From the NCBI GenBank assembly GCA_900768345.1, contig CAAGCO010000020.1, positions 127,629 through 191,628 of the forward strand: DNA of 64,000 nt, written 5' to 3'. This stretch comes from Bacilli bacterium. Lineage in GTDB: Bacteria; Bacillota_I; Bacilli_A; RF39; UBA660. Made by a program: the position numbers and the translations under genes. The notes under the pieces are model-generated. The model saw only the letters and a list, made by a program, of their open reading frames with translations. It was not told the DNA's origin and ran no database searches. Positions 1 through 7,812 of the stretch are shown here, piece after piece. Every line of letters starts with the position of its first letter. Within the stretch, counting starts at the first letter, position 1.

Positions 1-46
1 CAGATTCATTTACTAAATCAATATATTTATCATTTAATTTTAACAT
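1..46 (-). CDS. 5' end of an unidentified gene, cut by the window edge
   Basis: An ATG at 46-44 opens a frame that stays open to the window edge and begins MLKLNDKYIDLVNES. It overlaps the last codons and stop of the upstream SDR gene by 7 bases, which suggests translational coupling. A GGTGG stretch lies just upstream of the ATG, inside the SDR gene. Only 15 residues are visible, so no family can be assigned. Confidence 0.5.
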   Translation of the reverse strand, partial: MLKLNDKYIDLVNES

Positions 47-780
47 CTTTTACCACCATCTATTCTAATTACTGAATCATTCATATAACTTGCTTCATCA
101 CTTGATAAGAAATATACTACATTTGCTATTTCATCTGGATGAGCAAATCTACCAAGTATTATTTTTTCTTCCTCATCTTTTTTATATTCACTATCTAATT
201 CTTTATTCATAGGTGTATCTATCCAACCAGGACACACAGTATTAACTCTAACTTTACCATTATAATGATTAGCTAAATTATGACTTAAATTAATTACACC
301 TGCTTTAGAACTATCATAGTCTAAACTATATTCATAATACGTATCAATTCCATTAGTACTACTGATATTAATTATATTTCCATATCCCTCTTTTTCCATA
401 ATATCACCAAAACACTTAGACATTAAGAAAGTACCAACTAAATTTACTTCTAATATTCTCATAAAGTTATCTTTAGTTTTATCTTCAAACGTAGTATCTA
501 TTGCTATACTAGCATTATTAACTAAAACATCTAACTTATCAAATTTAATCAATATTTCATTTTTTAAATTTTCTATATCTTTTTCATTACTTATATCACA
601 TTTAACTATTAAAGCATTTACTCCATATTTAGAAGTTACTTCTTCTTTTAATTTAATTGCTTCATCTTCATGACTTAAATATGTAATAACAACATCATAG
701 TTATTACTAGCATATTTTCTTATTATTGCTGCTCCAAGTCCAATACTTGAACCAGTCACTAAAATACTCTTTCTATTCAT
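40..780 (-). CDS. Short-chain dehydrogenase/reductase (SDR) family oxidoreductase
   Basis: A 246-aa protein of classical SDR length. It has the N-terminal nucleotide-binding motif TGSSIGLG (residues 9-16), an NNAS motif, and the catalytic set: serine in ISST, then YDSSK matching YxxxK. The tail CPGWIDTPMN and a closing IDGG are typical of the FabG-like subgroup. These enzymes use NAD(P)H to reduce or oxidise carbonyl/hydroxyl groups in the cytoplasm. The substrate cannot be read from the sequence, and no fatty-acid genes adjoin, so fabG is not assigned. The ATG follows a GAGGAAAAG ribosome site. It appears to lead an operon with the truncated downstream gene. Confidence 0.85.
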   Translation of the reverse strand: MNRKSILVTGSSIGLGAAIIRKYASNNYDVVITYLSHEDEAIKLKEEVTSKYGVNALIVKCDISNEKDIENLKNEILIKFDKLDVLVNNASIAIDTTFEDKTKDNFMRILEVNLVGTFLMSKCFGDIMEKEGYGNIINISSTNGIDTYYEYSLDYDSSKAGVINLSHNLANHYNGKVRVNTVCPGWIDTPMNKELDSEYKKDEEEKIILGRFAHPDEIANVVYFLSSDEASYMNDSVIRIDGGKRC

Positions 781-860
781 ACTTTTCCTCGCTAACGAGC
801 ATATTTTAACATAAAAACGAGTTTTTTTGAAGTCTTAGCTTAATAATTCATAAGTTTCTC

Positions 861-889
861 TTGTCAACTTCATTTTTATTTGTTATAAT
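861..889 (+). promoter_or_regulatory. Promoter for rpmG-efp
   Basis: TTGTCA (861-866), a 17-base spacer, then TATAAT (884-889) with an upstream TG (881-882), an extended -10 element. It sits 33 bases before the rpmG start and faces it. Confidence 0.8.
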
Positions 890-921
890 CTTGAGTGTAT
901 AAAAAAGGAGGAGAAGTCCAA

Positions 922-1089
922 ATGGCAAAGAAAGAAAATAGAGAAGGTATCGCACTACAATGTACTGTTTGTAAAGAAATCAACTATTTAACTAGTAAAA
1001 ATAAAAAGAATACTGATGGCAAATTAGAAATTAATAAGTTCTGTTCAAGATGTAATAAGACTACTGCTCATAAAGAAAAGAAGGCATAG
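922..1089 (+). CDS. rpmG: 50S ribosomal protein L33
   Basis: A 55-aa basic protein of L33 length with two CxxC knuckles (CTVC and CSRC) that would bind zinc, and the L33-type core [10 protein letters not shown]. The start chosen is ATG 922, preceded by GGAGGAG at 907-913. A frame-compatible ATG at 895 would add nine residues, but that region is the ribosome site itself. L33 is a small protein of the large subunit near the E site. It is followed after 6 bases by efp, so the two share a transcript. The cysteine-containing form suggests growth without severe zinc limitation, which is inference. Confidence 0.93.
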   Translation: MAKKENREGIALQCTVCKEINYLTSKNKKNTDGKLEINKFCSRCNKTTAHKEKKA

Positions 1090-1095
1090 TAAATT

Positions 1096-1653
1096 ATGTT
1101 TAATGTAAATGATATTAAAAACGGAATGACTATTAAGTATGAAGGTAATATTTACCAAGTTGTTGAGTTTCAACATGTAAAACCTGGTAAAGGTAGTGCT
1201 TTTGTTAAAACAAAGCTTAAAAATTTAAGAGCAGGTACTACTCAAGAAATTACATTCAATGCAGGAATAAAAATGGAAAAGGCTGATGTAAGAAAGAATC
1301 AACTTTCATATTTATATTCTACCGGAGATGCTTATGTATTTATGGATAATAATACTTATGATCAAATTGAAATACCAGCTGCTTTAGTAGAAAATGAAGC
1401 TAAATTCTTAAAAGAAGGTATGAATGTTGAATCTATGGTAATTGAAGGAGAAGTAGTAGGTATTACACTTCCTGAAAAAGTATCATACAAAGTTATCAGT
1501 GCTCCAGAAGCAGTTAAAGGAAATACAACAAGTACTGCACAAAAAGATGTTACTATTGAAACTGGTTATACTCTAAAAGCTCCATTATTTATTTCTGAAG
1601 GAGAAGAAATTGTTATAACTACTCGTGATGGTAAATATTTTAGTAGAGGATAA
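1096..1653 (+). CDS. efp: Translation elongation factor P
   Basis: A 185-aa protein, the full family length, with the three-barrel EF-P layout. Domain I has the conserved loop KPGKGSAF with Lys32 at its tip, the residue contacting the P-site tRNA. The C-terminal barrel ends in TRDGKYFSRG, close to the usual ending. EF-P relieves ribosome stalling at polyproline stretches. No EpmA-type modification enzyme is visible here, so modification of Lys32 cannot be judged. The start follows the rpmG stop by 6 bases with only a weak AAGAAGG upstream, so reinitiation after rpmG is likely. Confidence 0.95.
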   Translation: MFNVNDIKNGMTIKYEGNIYQVVEFQHVKPGKGSAFVKTKLKNLRAGTTQEITFNAGIKMEKADVRKNQLSYLYSTGDAYVFMDNNTYDQIEIPAALVENEAKFLKEGMNVESMVIEGEVVGITLPEKVSYKVISAPEAVKGNTTSTAQKDVTIETGYTLKAPLFISEGEEIVITTRDGKYFSRG

Positions 1654-1654
1654 G

Positions 1655-1676
1655 AACTAAAGAAATTTAGTTTTTT
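1655..1676 (+). terminator. Rho-independent terminator after efp
   Basis: The inverted repeat AACTAAA (1655-1661) / TTTAGTT (1666-1672) with a GAAA loop is followed by a T run. It begins directly after the efp stop codon. Confidence 0.65.
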
Positions 1677-1697
1677 CTTTTGGAGAAAATTAAATAT

Positions 1698-1726
1698 TTG
1701 ACAAATTTGAAAAAATAATATATACT
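1698..1726 (+). promoter_or_regulatory. Promoter of the tyr T-box transcript
   Basis: TTGACA (1698-1703), a 17-base spacer and TATACT (1721-1726). The predicted start near 1733 lies just before T-box stem I. Confidence 0.8.
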
Positions 1727-1729
1727 TTA

Positions 1730-1928
1730 CTCATTAAGCAAAGACAAAATAATAGTATTTATAAAGGTTATTTATAGAAAGTTAGTGGTTGATGGAAACT
1801 AATAGATCTTTAATAAAGAAGTTACATATTTTTGAGTTTAAAGGTGATGCTTTATAATCTTTAAGATAGTTTAACTATGAAATAAGGTGGTACCACGGAG
1901 AAATTCGTCCTTTAATTGGTACCTTTTT
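1730..1928 (+). promoter_or_regulatory. T-box leader, tyrosine-type, upstream of dut-tyrS
   Basis: The leader has the stem I distal elements (AGTTAGTGGTTGATGGAAACT, near 1779-1800), a candidate tyrosine specifier TAC at 1823-1825, and the T-box core TGGTACCACG within GGTGGTACCACGG. A terminator pairs GGTACCA with TGGTACC and runs into T residues at 1922-1929. T-boxes bind the uncharged cognate tRNA and switch from terminator to antiterminator. Tyrosine specificity is supported by tyrS being the second gene downstream. Confidence 0.85.
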
Positions 1929-1945
1929 TATTGGAGGAAAAAAGT

Positions 1946-2431
1946 ATGAGAAAATTTGAGAAAATAAGTTTTGAACAATTTAAAAAAGATATCAAAGATG
2001 ATAAAGAACTATATGAAAGCTATTTATTACCAGTACGAAGTACTAAAAGAAGTGCTGGATATGATATTAGAAGTCTAGAAGAATATACTTTAAAACCTGG
2101 AGAATCTAAAGCGTTCACTACAGGGCTTAAAGTTTCTATGAACGAAGATGAAGTATTATATCTATATAGTAGAAGTAGTATAGGATATAAATATGATGTT
2201 TCACTTTCAAATAGTGTAGGTGTTATAGACAGTGATTTCTATAATAATAAAGATAACGAAGGGCATTTTAGAGTTAAACTAATTAATCATGGAGATAAAG
2301 ATTTTGAAGTTAAAGTCGGAGATAGAATAGCTCAAGGTGTATTCATGAAATACTTAGTCGTTGATGAAGAAGAAGAAATAATAAATGAAAGAGAAGGTGG
2401 ACTAGGTTCCACAAATAAGGAGGGAGAATAA
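1946..2431 (+). CDS. dut: dUTP diphosphatase (dUTPase)
   Basis: A 161-aa trimeric-type dUTPase with all five family motifs in order: AGYDIRS, RSSIGYK, GVIDSDFYNN, GDRIAQG and the C-terminal arm GGLGSTNK. It hydrolyses dUTP to dUMP and pyrophosphate, keeping uracil out of DNA and feeding dTMP synthesis. The start used is ATG 1946, seven bases after GGAGG. An in-frame upstream ATG at 1916 lies inside the T-box terminator and lacks a ribosome site. Its position between a tyrosine T-box and tyrS is odd: expression should rise when tRNA-Tyr is uncharged unless an internal promoter exists, and none is obvious. Confidence 0.9.
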   Translation: MRKFEKISFEQFKKDIKDDKELYESYLLPVRSTKRSAGYDIRSLEEYTLKPGESKAFTTGLKVSMNEDEVLYLYSRSSIGYKYDVSLSNSVGVIDSDFYNNKDNEGHFRVKLINHGDKDFEVKVGDRIAQGVFMKYLVVDEEEEIINEREGGLGSTNKEGE

Positions 2432-2432
2432 T

Positions 2433-3635
2433 ATGACATTTTTCGAAGAATTAGAATGGAGAGGCGTAGTAAAAGATATAAGTAGTCCTGATTTAAAGGA
2501 TAAACTAAATAATGAGAGTATGACTTTCTACTTAGGAACAGACCCAACGGCAGACTCATTACATATTGGCCATTACGCATCATTCGTAACAGCTAAACGT
2601 TTAGCACAACATGGACATCATCCAATTATATTAGTAGGCGGAGCTACAGGATTAATTGGAGATCCAAGACCAACTGCTGAAAGAGAAATGATTTCAAAAG
2701 AAACAGTAGAAAAAAATATTGAAGGATTAAAACGTCAAGTAACTAAATTACTAGATGGTAAAGCAGAAGTAGTAAATAACTATGATTGGACTAAAGACGT
2801 AACATTCTTAGATTTCTTAAGAGATATAGGAAAATATATAAATGTAAATTACATGCTTAATAAAGATATTATCGCAAGAAGATTAGATACTGGTATTACA
2901 TATGCTGAGTTCTCATACACATTACTTCAAGGATTTGACTTCTTACATTTATTCAATAATAAAAATTGTACACTTCAAGCAGCAGGGTCAGATCAATGGG
3001 GTAATATTACTACAGGTATAGAATTAATTCGTAAAATTGAAGGAAAGGAAGCTTACGGATTTACAATGCCATTAATACTTGATAGTACTGGTAAAAAGTT
3101 TGGTAAAAGTGAAGGAAATGCATTATGGCTTGATAAAGAAAAAACTAGTCCATACAAGATTTACCAATACCTAATTAATTCAGATGATTCTAAAGTAGTA
3201 GAATATTTAAAAGTATTTACATTCTTAAGTAAAGAAGAAATAGACAAACTAGAAGAAAGTGTTAAAAATGAACCAGAAAAGAGACTCGCTCAAAAAGCAT
3301 TAGCATTTGAAGTAGTAAAAGACTTACATGGAGAAGAAGAAGCAATTAAAGCAAGAAATACTAGCGAAGAATTATTTACTAAAGGATACTCTGAAGAAGG
3401 TATGGAAGAAGTATTAATCGATATGGATGATGAAATTAATATTTTAGACTTATTAGTTAAATCAACTATAGCTCCATCAAAGAGTGAAGCAAGAAGACTA
3501 GTGCAAGGAAATGGCATTAGTATCAATAATGAAAAAGAAACTAATGAATCAAGAGTGTTTAAAAAGGAAGAAATCAAAGATTTAATAATCGGAAAAGGAA
3601 AGAAAACACATATAAAAGTTAACTTAACTAAATAA
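2433..3635 (+). CDS. tyrS: Tyrosyl-tRNA synthetase
   Basis: A 400-aa class I synthetase of TyrRS length. The HIGH signature appears as HIGHYASF near residue 46, and the KMSKS counterpart is KFGKSEGN. The C-terminus has the S4-like RNA-binding domain (SKSEARRLVQGNGISIN). It charges tRNA-Tyr in the cytoplasm. The start is ATG 2433, one base after the dut stop, with AAGGAGGG upstream inside dut. Regulation is expected from the T-box at 1730-1928. Confidence 0.96.
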   Translation: MTFFEELEWRGVVKDISSPDLKDKLNNESMTFYLGTDPTADSLHIGHYASFVTAKRLAQHGHHPIILVGGATGLIGDPRPTAEREMISKETVEKNIEGLKRQVTKLLDGKAEVVNNYDWTKDVTFLDFLRDIGKYINVNYMLNKDIIARRLDTGITYAEFSYTLLQGFDFLHLFNNKNCTLQAAGSDQWGNITTGIELIRKIEGKEAYGFTMPLILDSTGKKFGKSEGNALWLDKEKTSPYKIYQYLINSDDSKVVEYLKVFTFLSKEEIDKLEESVKNEPEKRLAQKALAFEVVKDLHGEEEAIKARNTSEELFTKGYSEEGMEEVLIDMDDEINILDLLVKSTIAPSKSEARRLVQGNGISINNEKETNESRVFKKEEIKDLIIGKGKKTHIKVNLTK

Positions 3636-3648
3636 GTTAACTTTTTAT
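3615..3648 (+). terminator. Terminator after tyrS
   Basis: AAAGTTAACTT / AAGTTAACTTT form an 11-bp stem that overlaps the last tyrS codons, followed by TTTATTTT. Confidence 0.8.
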
Positions 3649-3692
3649 TTTGAAAAATATATAAATGATAATATAATATAAATGGAGGGAAC

Positions 3693-4256
3693 ATGAAGAA
3701 AGAATTATTAAAAGAAATTAGAGAAGAAGTATTGAATATAAAAAAAGCTAACGAAGAGAGAAATAAAAGAAGGAATAGAATTAGAGAATTAGAAACTAAT
3801 GAATCAATAAAAGAATATATTAAACTAAGAGGAATCGATACACTAGCGGACTTTACAGAGTCTACTACTGATGAAAGAACTTTAGCTTCAGAAATATATT
3901 ATAGATATATACATAGAATAGATAAGGAAGATACAAATGGAATATATGTGTATTTAGGTACTTATAGAGAATCTTATGAATCTGATATAGTTCATTGTAA
4001 TGGTGATATAAAAGTAGGATATAATAATCCAAATGCGGAATATAGATTGTATCAAGATTTAGAACAACATAATGTTATAACAGTTTCAATAAAAGATTGT
4101 GAAGAATTTGAAAAGAGTAATAAAGTTATATTTCCAAAAGGTTATAATTTATGTAAAAGATATTATGAAATTCAAAAAGATTTTTTTATAGAGGCAATAA
4201 CAAGTAGCGAAGAAGAAGCTTGTAAATTAATATTAAGAAAAAATAATGCTTTGTAA
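3693..4256 (+). CDS. Hypothetical cytoplasmic protein, 187 aa
   Basis: I do not recognise this protein. It starts at ATG 3693 after an AATGGAGGG ribosome site. The first ~50 residues are highly charged and predicted helical (many E, K, R, N), followed by a mixed region with YVYLGTYRESYESD. There is no signal peptide or membrane segment. Two cysteines (VHCNGD, NLCKRY) are not arranged as a metal site. It stands alone between the tyrS terminator and a membrane protease-like gene. Confidence 0.75.
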   Translation: MKKELLKEIREEVLNIKKANEERNKRRNRIRELETNESIKEYIKLRGIDTLADFTESTTDERTLASEIYYRYIHRIDKEDTNGIYVYLGTYRESYESDIVHCNGDIKVGYNNPNAEYRLYQDLEQHNVITVSIKDCEEFEKSNKVIFPKGYNLCKRYYEIQKDFFIEAITSSEEEACKLILRKNNAL

Positions 4257-4334
4257 ATTATATTTAAAACATAAAACTAAATAGTAAATAATATTCTTTT
4301 ATGATATACTATTATATAGAAGGTAGTGATAAAA

Positions 4335-5027
4335 ATGATATTTAAATATTCAAAAGAAAGGCCGATGTACATTAATTTAATATTCTTTTTAGTGGCATTT
4401 CTTGGTACGTTTATAATGCCAAGTGAATTTGCTTCATTGGTTAATGAAGTAGTTAAAAATACACAAGTATCTACAATCATTGGTAATTTATTATTTATAT
4501 TACTCTTATATTTAATGTATAAAAAAGATCTAGACAAAGAATTTAAAACATTTAAAGAAAACTTTAAGTCAAATTTTAAAATAGGATTTAAATATTATAT
4601 TGCAGGATTAATATCTATGATGATATTTAATTTATTTATATCTATTATTATCAAAGATGTTTCAGCAAATGAAAACATAGTAAGAGAAATGTTATTCAAA
4701 TTTCCAATTTATACAATGTTTAGTATAGCAATAATAGCGCCATTAAGTGAAGAATTAACTTTTAGAAAAAGTTTTGATCCTTTATTTAAAAATAAATGGG
4801 TTTATGCAGTTAGCTGTGGATTATTATTTGGAGCATGTCACTTAATCGCAGGTGAATTTAAACTAATTAATTTATTATACTTATTACCATATGGTTCATT
4901 AGGATTTGTATTTGCATTAATGGATAGAGAAACTAAAACAACATTTACAAGCATAATGATGCATATGATTCATAACACTATGACAGGAGCACTACTACTT
5001 ATAACATTTAAATTAGGAGCTTTATAG
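4335..5027 (+). CDS. CPBP family intramembrane glutamic endopeptidase
   Basis: A 230-aa multi-pass membrane protein with the Abi/CPBP signature: EELTFRK (the EExxxR motif), FGACHLI (FxxxH) and a late HNTMTG. In this family these residues form the active site of an intramembrane protease related to Rce1 CAAX processing and bacteriocin self-immunity. The substrate is unknown. The start is ATG 4335, eleven bases after AGAAGG; a GTG at 4326 is too close to that site. The stop is followed one base later by the ATG of the metallophosphoesterase gene, so the two are co-translated. Confidence 0.85.
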   Translation: MIFKYSKERPMYINLIFFLVAFLGTFIMPSEFASLVNEVVKNTQVSTIIGNLLFILLLYLMYKKDLDKEFKTFKENFKSNFKIGFKYYIAGLISMMIFNLFISIIIKDVSANENIVREMLFKFPIYTMFSIAIIAPLSEELTFRKSFDPLFKNKWVYAVSCGLLFGACHLIAGEFKLINLLYLLPYGSLGFVFALMDRETKTTFTSIMMHMIHNTMTGALLLITFKLGAL

Positions 5028-5028
5028 T

Positions 5029-5904
5029 ATGGAAAAGAAAGAAAAAGAAGAAAAGAAAGGCGGGAAACTACTAAGTATTTTTTTATTTTTAATAATCATA
5101 GTAGTAACAATATTTCTATATGCTAAATATAGAGGTATAAAAGGCTTAATAGTAAAAGAATACAGAGTAGAAAGTGAAATACTTACAAGTAACTTTAGTG
5201 GCTTAAAAATAGTGCATTTTAGTGATCTATTATATAAATCAACAGTAGACAAAGATGACGCTAAAAACTTAGTAAATAGAATAAATGAGTTAAAACCAGA
5301 TATTGTAGTTTTCACTGGAGATTTAATAAATAAAAACGCAAAAATAACTAACGAAGATATAGAATTTTTAGAAGCAGAACTAGAAAGTATTTCAGCAAAA
5401 ATAGGAAAGTATGCTGTATACGGAGACGAAGACTATAGTGTAGAGAGTTATAAAACTATAATGGAAAAAGGAAAATTTAAGATATTAAATAATAGTTATG
5501 ATGAAATATTTTATAAAAATAATGATTCTATGTTTATAGTAGGACTTCCAAGTTCACTAAAAGAAGAAGGTAAATTAGAAGAAGCATTTAATTTTTATAA
5601 AGAAGATGAAAAAAGAAAATTTATTATAGTTTTAGTTCATGATGGTAAAACAATTAAATTTTTAGATGAAAGTACTTATGAGGTTGATTTAATTCTAGGT
5701 GGACATTCACTTAATGGTAGTGTTGTTATACCATATTATGGTGGAATATTTATAGATGATGGTTCATACAAATACTATCAAGAACACTATAGTAAAGGAA
5801 TAACTAATATATATATATCAAGTGGTATTGGTACAAATAAATATCCATATAGAATATTTAATAAGCCTTCATTTAACTTATATCGTTTAAAAGCACAATC
5901 TTAA
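5029..5904 (+). CDS. Membrane-anchored metallophosphoesterase-like protein with degenerate active site
   Basis: A 291-aa protein with a charged N-terminus, one membrane segment (about residues 14-31) and an outward calcineurin-like domain resembling YkuE. The fold motifs are in order, but the metal ligands are eroded. DxH reads D66-L-L68, GDxx is kept as GD98, GNHD reads GDED (132-135), the lone His is kept as H204, and GHxH reads GHSL (225-228). Known relatives cleave phosphodiester or lipid substrates with two metals; this one is probably inactive or altered. It is coupled to the CPBP gene by a one-base gap. Confidence 0.82.
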   Translation: MEKKEKEEKKGGKLLSIFLFLIIIVVTIFLYAKYRGIKGLIVKEYRVESEILTSNFSGLKIVHFSDLLYKSTVDKDDAKNLVNRINELKPDIVVFTGDLINKNAKITNEDIEFLEAELESISAKIGKYAVYGDEDYSVESYKTIMEKGKFKILNNSYDEIFYKNNDSMFIVGLPSSLKEEGKLEEAFNFYKEDEKRKFIIVLVHDGKTIKFLDESTYEVDLILGGHSLNGSVVIPYYGGIFIDDGSYKYYQEHYSKGITNIYISSGIGTNKYPYRIFNKPSFNLYRLKAQS

Positions 5905-5916
5905 ATGTGCTTTTTT
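5889..5916 (+). terminator. Terminator after the metallophosphoesterase-like gene
   Basis: AAAAGCACA / TGTGCTTTT stem starting inside the end of the gene, followed by a T run. Confidence 0.8.
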
Positions 5917-5942
5917 CATAGTATAAAATAGAGGTGAAGATT

Positions 5943-6107
5943 ATGTATGGAAACTTTAAATATGGTAAAGATAGATTTGGTTTTGCAGCACCTTTTCTTT
6001 TAGGGGCATTAACTGGAGGTGTCGCAGTAGGTGCATTTAACCCATACAGGCCAAGACCAGTATATTATCAAAATCCATATCAATATGGTTATTATCCATA
6101 TTATTGA
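5943..6107 (+). CDS. Small Gly/Tyr/Pro-rich protein, 54 aa
   Basis: ATG 5943 follows GAGGTGA and opens a 54-codon frame ending in TGA. Residues 14-32 form a hydrophobic glycine-rich stretch (AAPFLLGALTGGVAVGAF), and the tail is rich in tyrosine, asparagine and proline (NPYQYGYYPYY). Such tails occur in small envelope or spore-coat proteins of Bacilli, so a surface or coat role is possible but unproven. It sits between two terminator-bounded units and was probably missed by length filters. Confidence 0.65.
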   Translation: MYGNFKYGKDRFGFAAPFLLGALTGGVAVGAFNPYRPRPVYYQNPYQYGYYPYY

Positions 6108-6153
6108 TATTTATAATTCGTCGTAGTATAATATACCCTCGAATGAGGTAAAT

Positions 6154-6804
6154 ATGGAAAATATAAAATTTGAAAATAAAGATATATGTAAAAAATGTGG
6201 CGGAAAATGCTGTAAGAAATGTGGATGCGATTATAGTACGGACAATTTTCAAGATTTAAGTATAAAAGCACTAGAAGATATACTTAGTAAAGGAAAAATA
6301 TCTATAGTAGCAGCATTGAATATAAAAAGAAGTAAAAACGGAAATAAATTTATAATACCATTTTTATATTTAAGAGCAAGAAACAAAAATAGAAACGTAG
6401 TCGATCTATTATCATTAAAATCAGAATGTTCTATGCTTACTAAAGATGGATGTTCATACAGCATAGAAGAAAGACCAAAAGGCGGGGTAAACTTGATACC
6501 TTATGAAAATCAATGTCTTCCTTATGAAGAGCCATTAAAAATAGTACAAGGCTTTGAAAGATATCAAAATGCACTATCTAAAATGGTAAAAAGATTAACT
6601 GGTAAAACAGTAGATCAAAAACTAAGAGAAGATATTGAAAATCTATTTTATGATGTAACAATAGGAAACTTCGAATACGTAACAGATAGAGAAAGAAAAG
6701 AAATAGCTCCATTATTATACGATTTAGTAGAAATATATCCTGAAATATGTCAAAAAGGAATAGATAGAGCTAAAAAACAACAAATAATTTTAAGAAGAAA
6801 ATAA
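6154..6804 (+). CDS. YkgJ-like cysteine-cluster protein
   Basis: A 216-aa protein whose N-terminus carries a dense cysteine cluster, CKKCGGKCCKKCGC, with three further cysteines in CSMLTKDGCSY and NQCLPY. This arrangement resembles the YkgJ-type Fe/Zn-chelating domain (CxxCxxxCC, later CxxxxxGC). The family is small and its biochemical role is unsettled. The rest of the protein is helical and charged with no membrane segment. The start follows GAGGT. Confidence 0.7.
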   Translation: MENIKFENKDICKKCGGKCCKKCGCDYSTDNFQDLSIKALEDILSKGKISIVAALNIKRSKNGNKFIIPFLYLRARNKNRNVVDLLSLKSECSMLTKDGCSYSIEERPKGGVNLIPYENQCLPYEEPLKIVQGFERYQNALSKMVKRLTGKTVDQKLREDIENLFYDVTIGNFEYVTDRERKEIAPLLYDLVEIYPEICQKGIDRAKKQQIILRRK

Positions 6805-6838
6805 AAAATAGTAATTTTTAAATTACTATTTTTATTTT
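6804..6838. terminator. Bidirectional terminator between convergent genes
   Basis: AAAAATAGTAATTT / AAATTACTATTTTT form a nearly perfect palindrome with A and T runs on both sides. It serves the plus-strand cysteine-cluster gene and the minus-strand EIIB-like gene. Confidence 0.75.
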
Positions 6839-7143
6839 AAATCAGCCATATATTTTTTTAATTGTTTTGAATTAGGACCAAGTATTATTTTTAATTGATT
6901 ATCAATTTCTACAATACCTTTAGCTCCTAATTTTTGAATACCTTCTTTATTTACTATAGATGTATCTTTTAAAGTAACTTTAAGTCTTGATAAATTAATT
7001 TGAGCATCTAGAATATTTTCTTTACCACCAAGATATTGAATTAATTTATTAATCTCAACATGAAAGTCCTTTCTTCTCATTTTAATTATTACTAATGAAA
7101 TTAATAATAATACAGCTATAATAATTAAATATTGCCAATACAT
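6832..7143 (-). CDS. Membrane-anchored PTS EIIB-like protein lacking the phospho-cysteine
   Basis: A 103-aa protein: a membrane helix (residues 4-20), then a glucose-type EIIB domain recognisable from YLGGKENI, SRLKVTLKD, LGAKGIV and ILGPNSKQL. In true EIIB domains LDAC carries the phosphorylated Cys before TRL. Here the segment reads LDAQINLSRL, so Gln48 replaces Cys and a residue is inserted. It therefore cannot act as a normal phosphocarrier and may be a structural or sensing relative. It lies 12 bases after the thioredoxin-like gene with AGGAGG before its ATG, so the two form an operon. Confidence 0.78.
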   Translation of the reverse strand: MYWQYLIIIAVLLLISLVIIKMRRKDFHVEINKLIQYLGGKENILDAQINLSRLKVTLKDTSIVNKEGIQKLGAKGIVEIDNQLKIILGPNSKQLKKYMADLK

Positions 7144-7155
7144 TTTCTTTTCCTC

Positions 7156-7746
7156 CTAATTACAAGTTGAACAAGTTGTATCATAATCTTTAATATAACT
7201 TGCTATCTTTTCTTTAAATTCATTTATTTTTTCTTGATTCCAATAATCTTCTACTTTAACTTCTCCTTCAGTAATTGCTGTTTCATTATCATTAGCAATT
7301 ATCTTACCATTCTTAGCAAATGTAAGGTTAGGGGCAAATACTTTAGAATTACCACTATCATCTGAATATAAATAATTACCAAGTAATTTAGTAATCTTAG
7401 AATATTTATTAGAATTTATTTGTCTATCATGTTTAATATTTAAATAATAGATTTCTTTAATATTATTTTCACGAGCAACTTCATTTAAATATTTAGCATA
7501 ATACTGACACCAAGGACATTCTGGAAAAGCCATAAATACTATTCCAGTACCATTTTCTAACATATTAGCTACTTCATCAATATTAGAATAAACAAATACA
7601 TTATTTTTATCTACTAAAGTATATTCATCAGAAAATTTAGTAACACTCGTGTTATCAACCTGCTGTTTATCAAAATGTTTATATATAACTATAGTTCCAA
7701 GAACAGCTATAGCAATTATAAAAAATATACTTAACTTTCTTTTCAT
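7156..7746 (-). CDS. Membrane-anchored thioredoxin-like protein
   Basis: A 196-aa protein with an N-terminal membrane anchor (about residues 5-23) and an extracytoplasmic thioredoxin-fold domain. The redox motif is CPWC within FPECPWCQYY, and the later cis-proline region reads APNLTFAKNG. The far C-terminus ends in CSTCN, a second vicinal-type cysteine pair. It resembles thioredoxin/bacteriocin-accessory proteins that handle disulfides outside the membrane. The start follows AAGGAAGTGA. It is the first gene of an operon with the EIIB-like protein. Confidence 0.85.
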   Translation of the reverse strand: MKRKLSIFFIIAIAVLGTIVIYKHFDKQQVDNTSVTKFSDEYTLVDKNNVFVYSNIDEVANMLENGTGIVFMAFPECPWCQYYAKYLNEVARENNIKEIYYLNIKHDRQINSNKYSKITKLLGNYLYSDDSGNSKVFAPNLTFAKNGKIIANDNETAITEGEVKVEDYWNQEKINEFKEKIASYIKDYDTTCSTCN

Positions 7747-7812
7747 TTAATCACTTCCTTGATTATAATTGTAGCATACATTTCCTCATTTATAAAGAAA
7801 AAAGTAACTAAT

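Noticed and set aside
2332..2583. Minus-strand frame across the dut-tyrS junction
   Set aside because: It overlaps two well-supported genes and has no coding features of its own.
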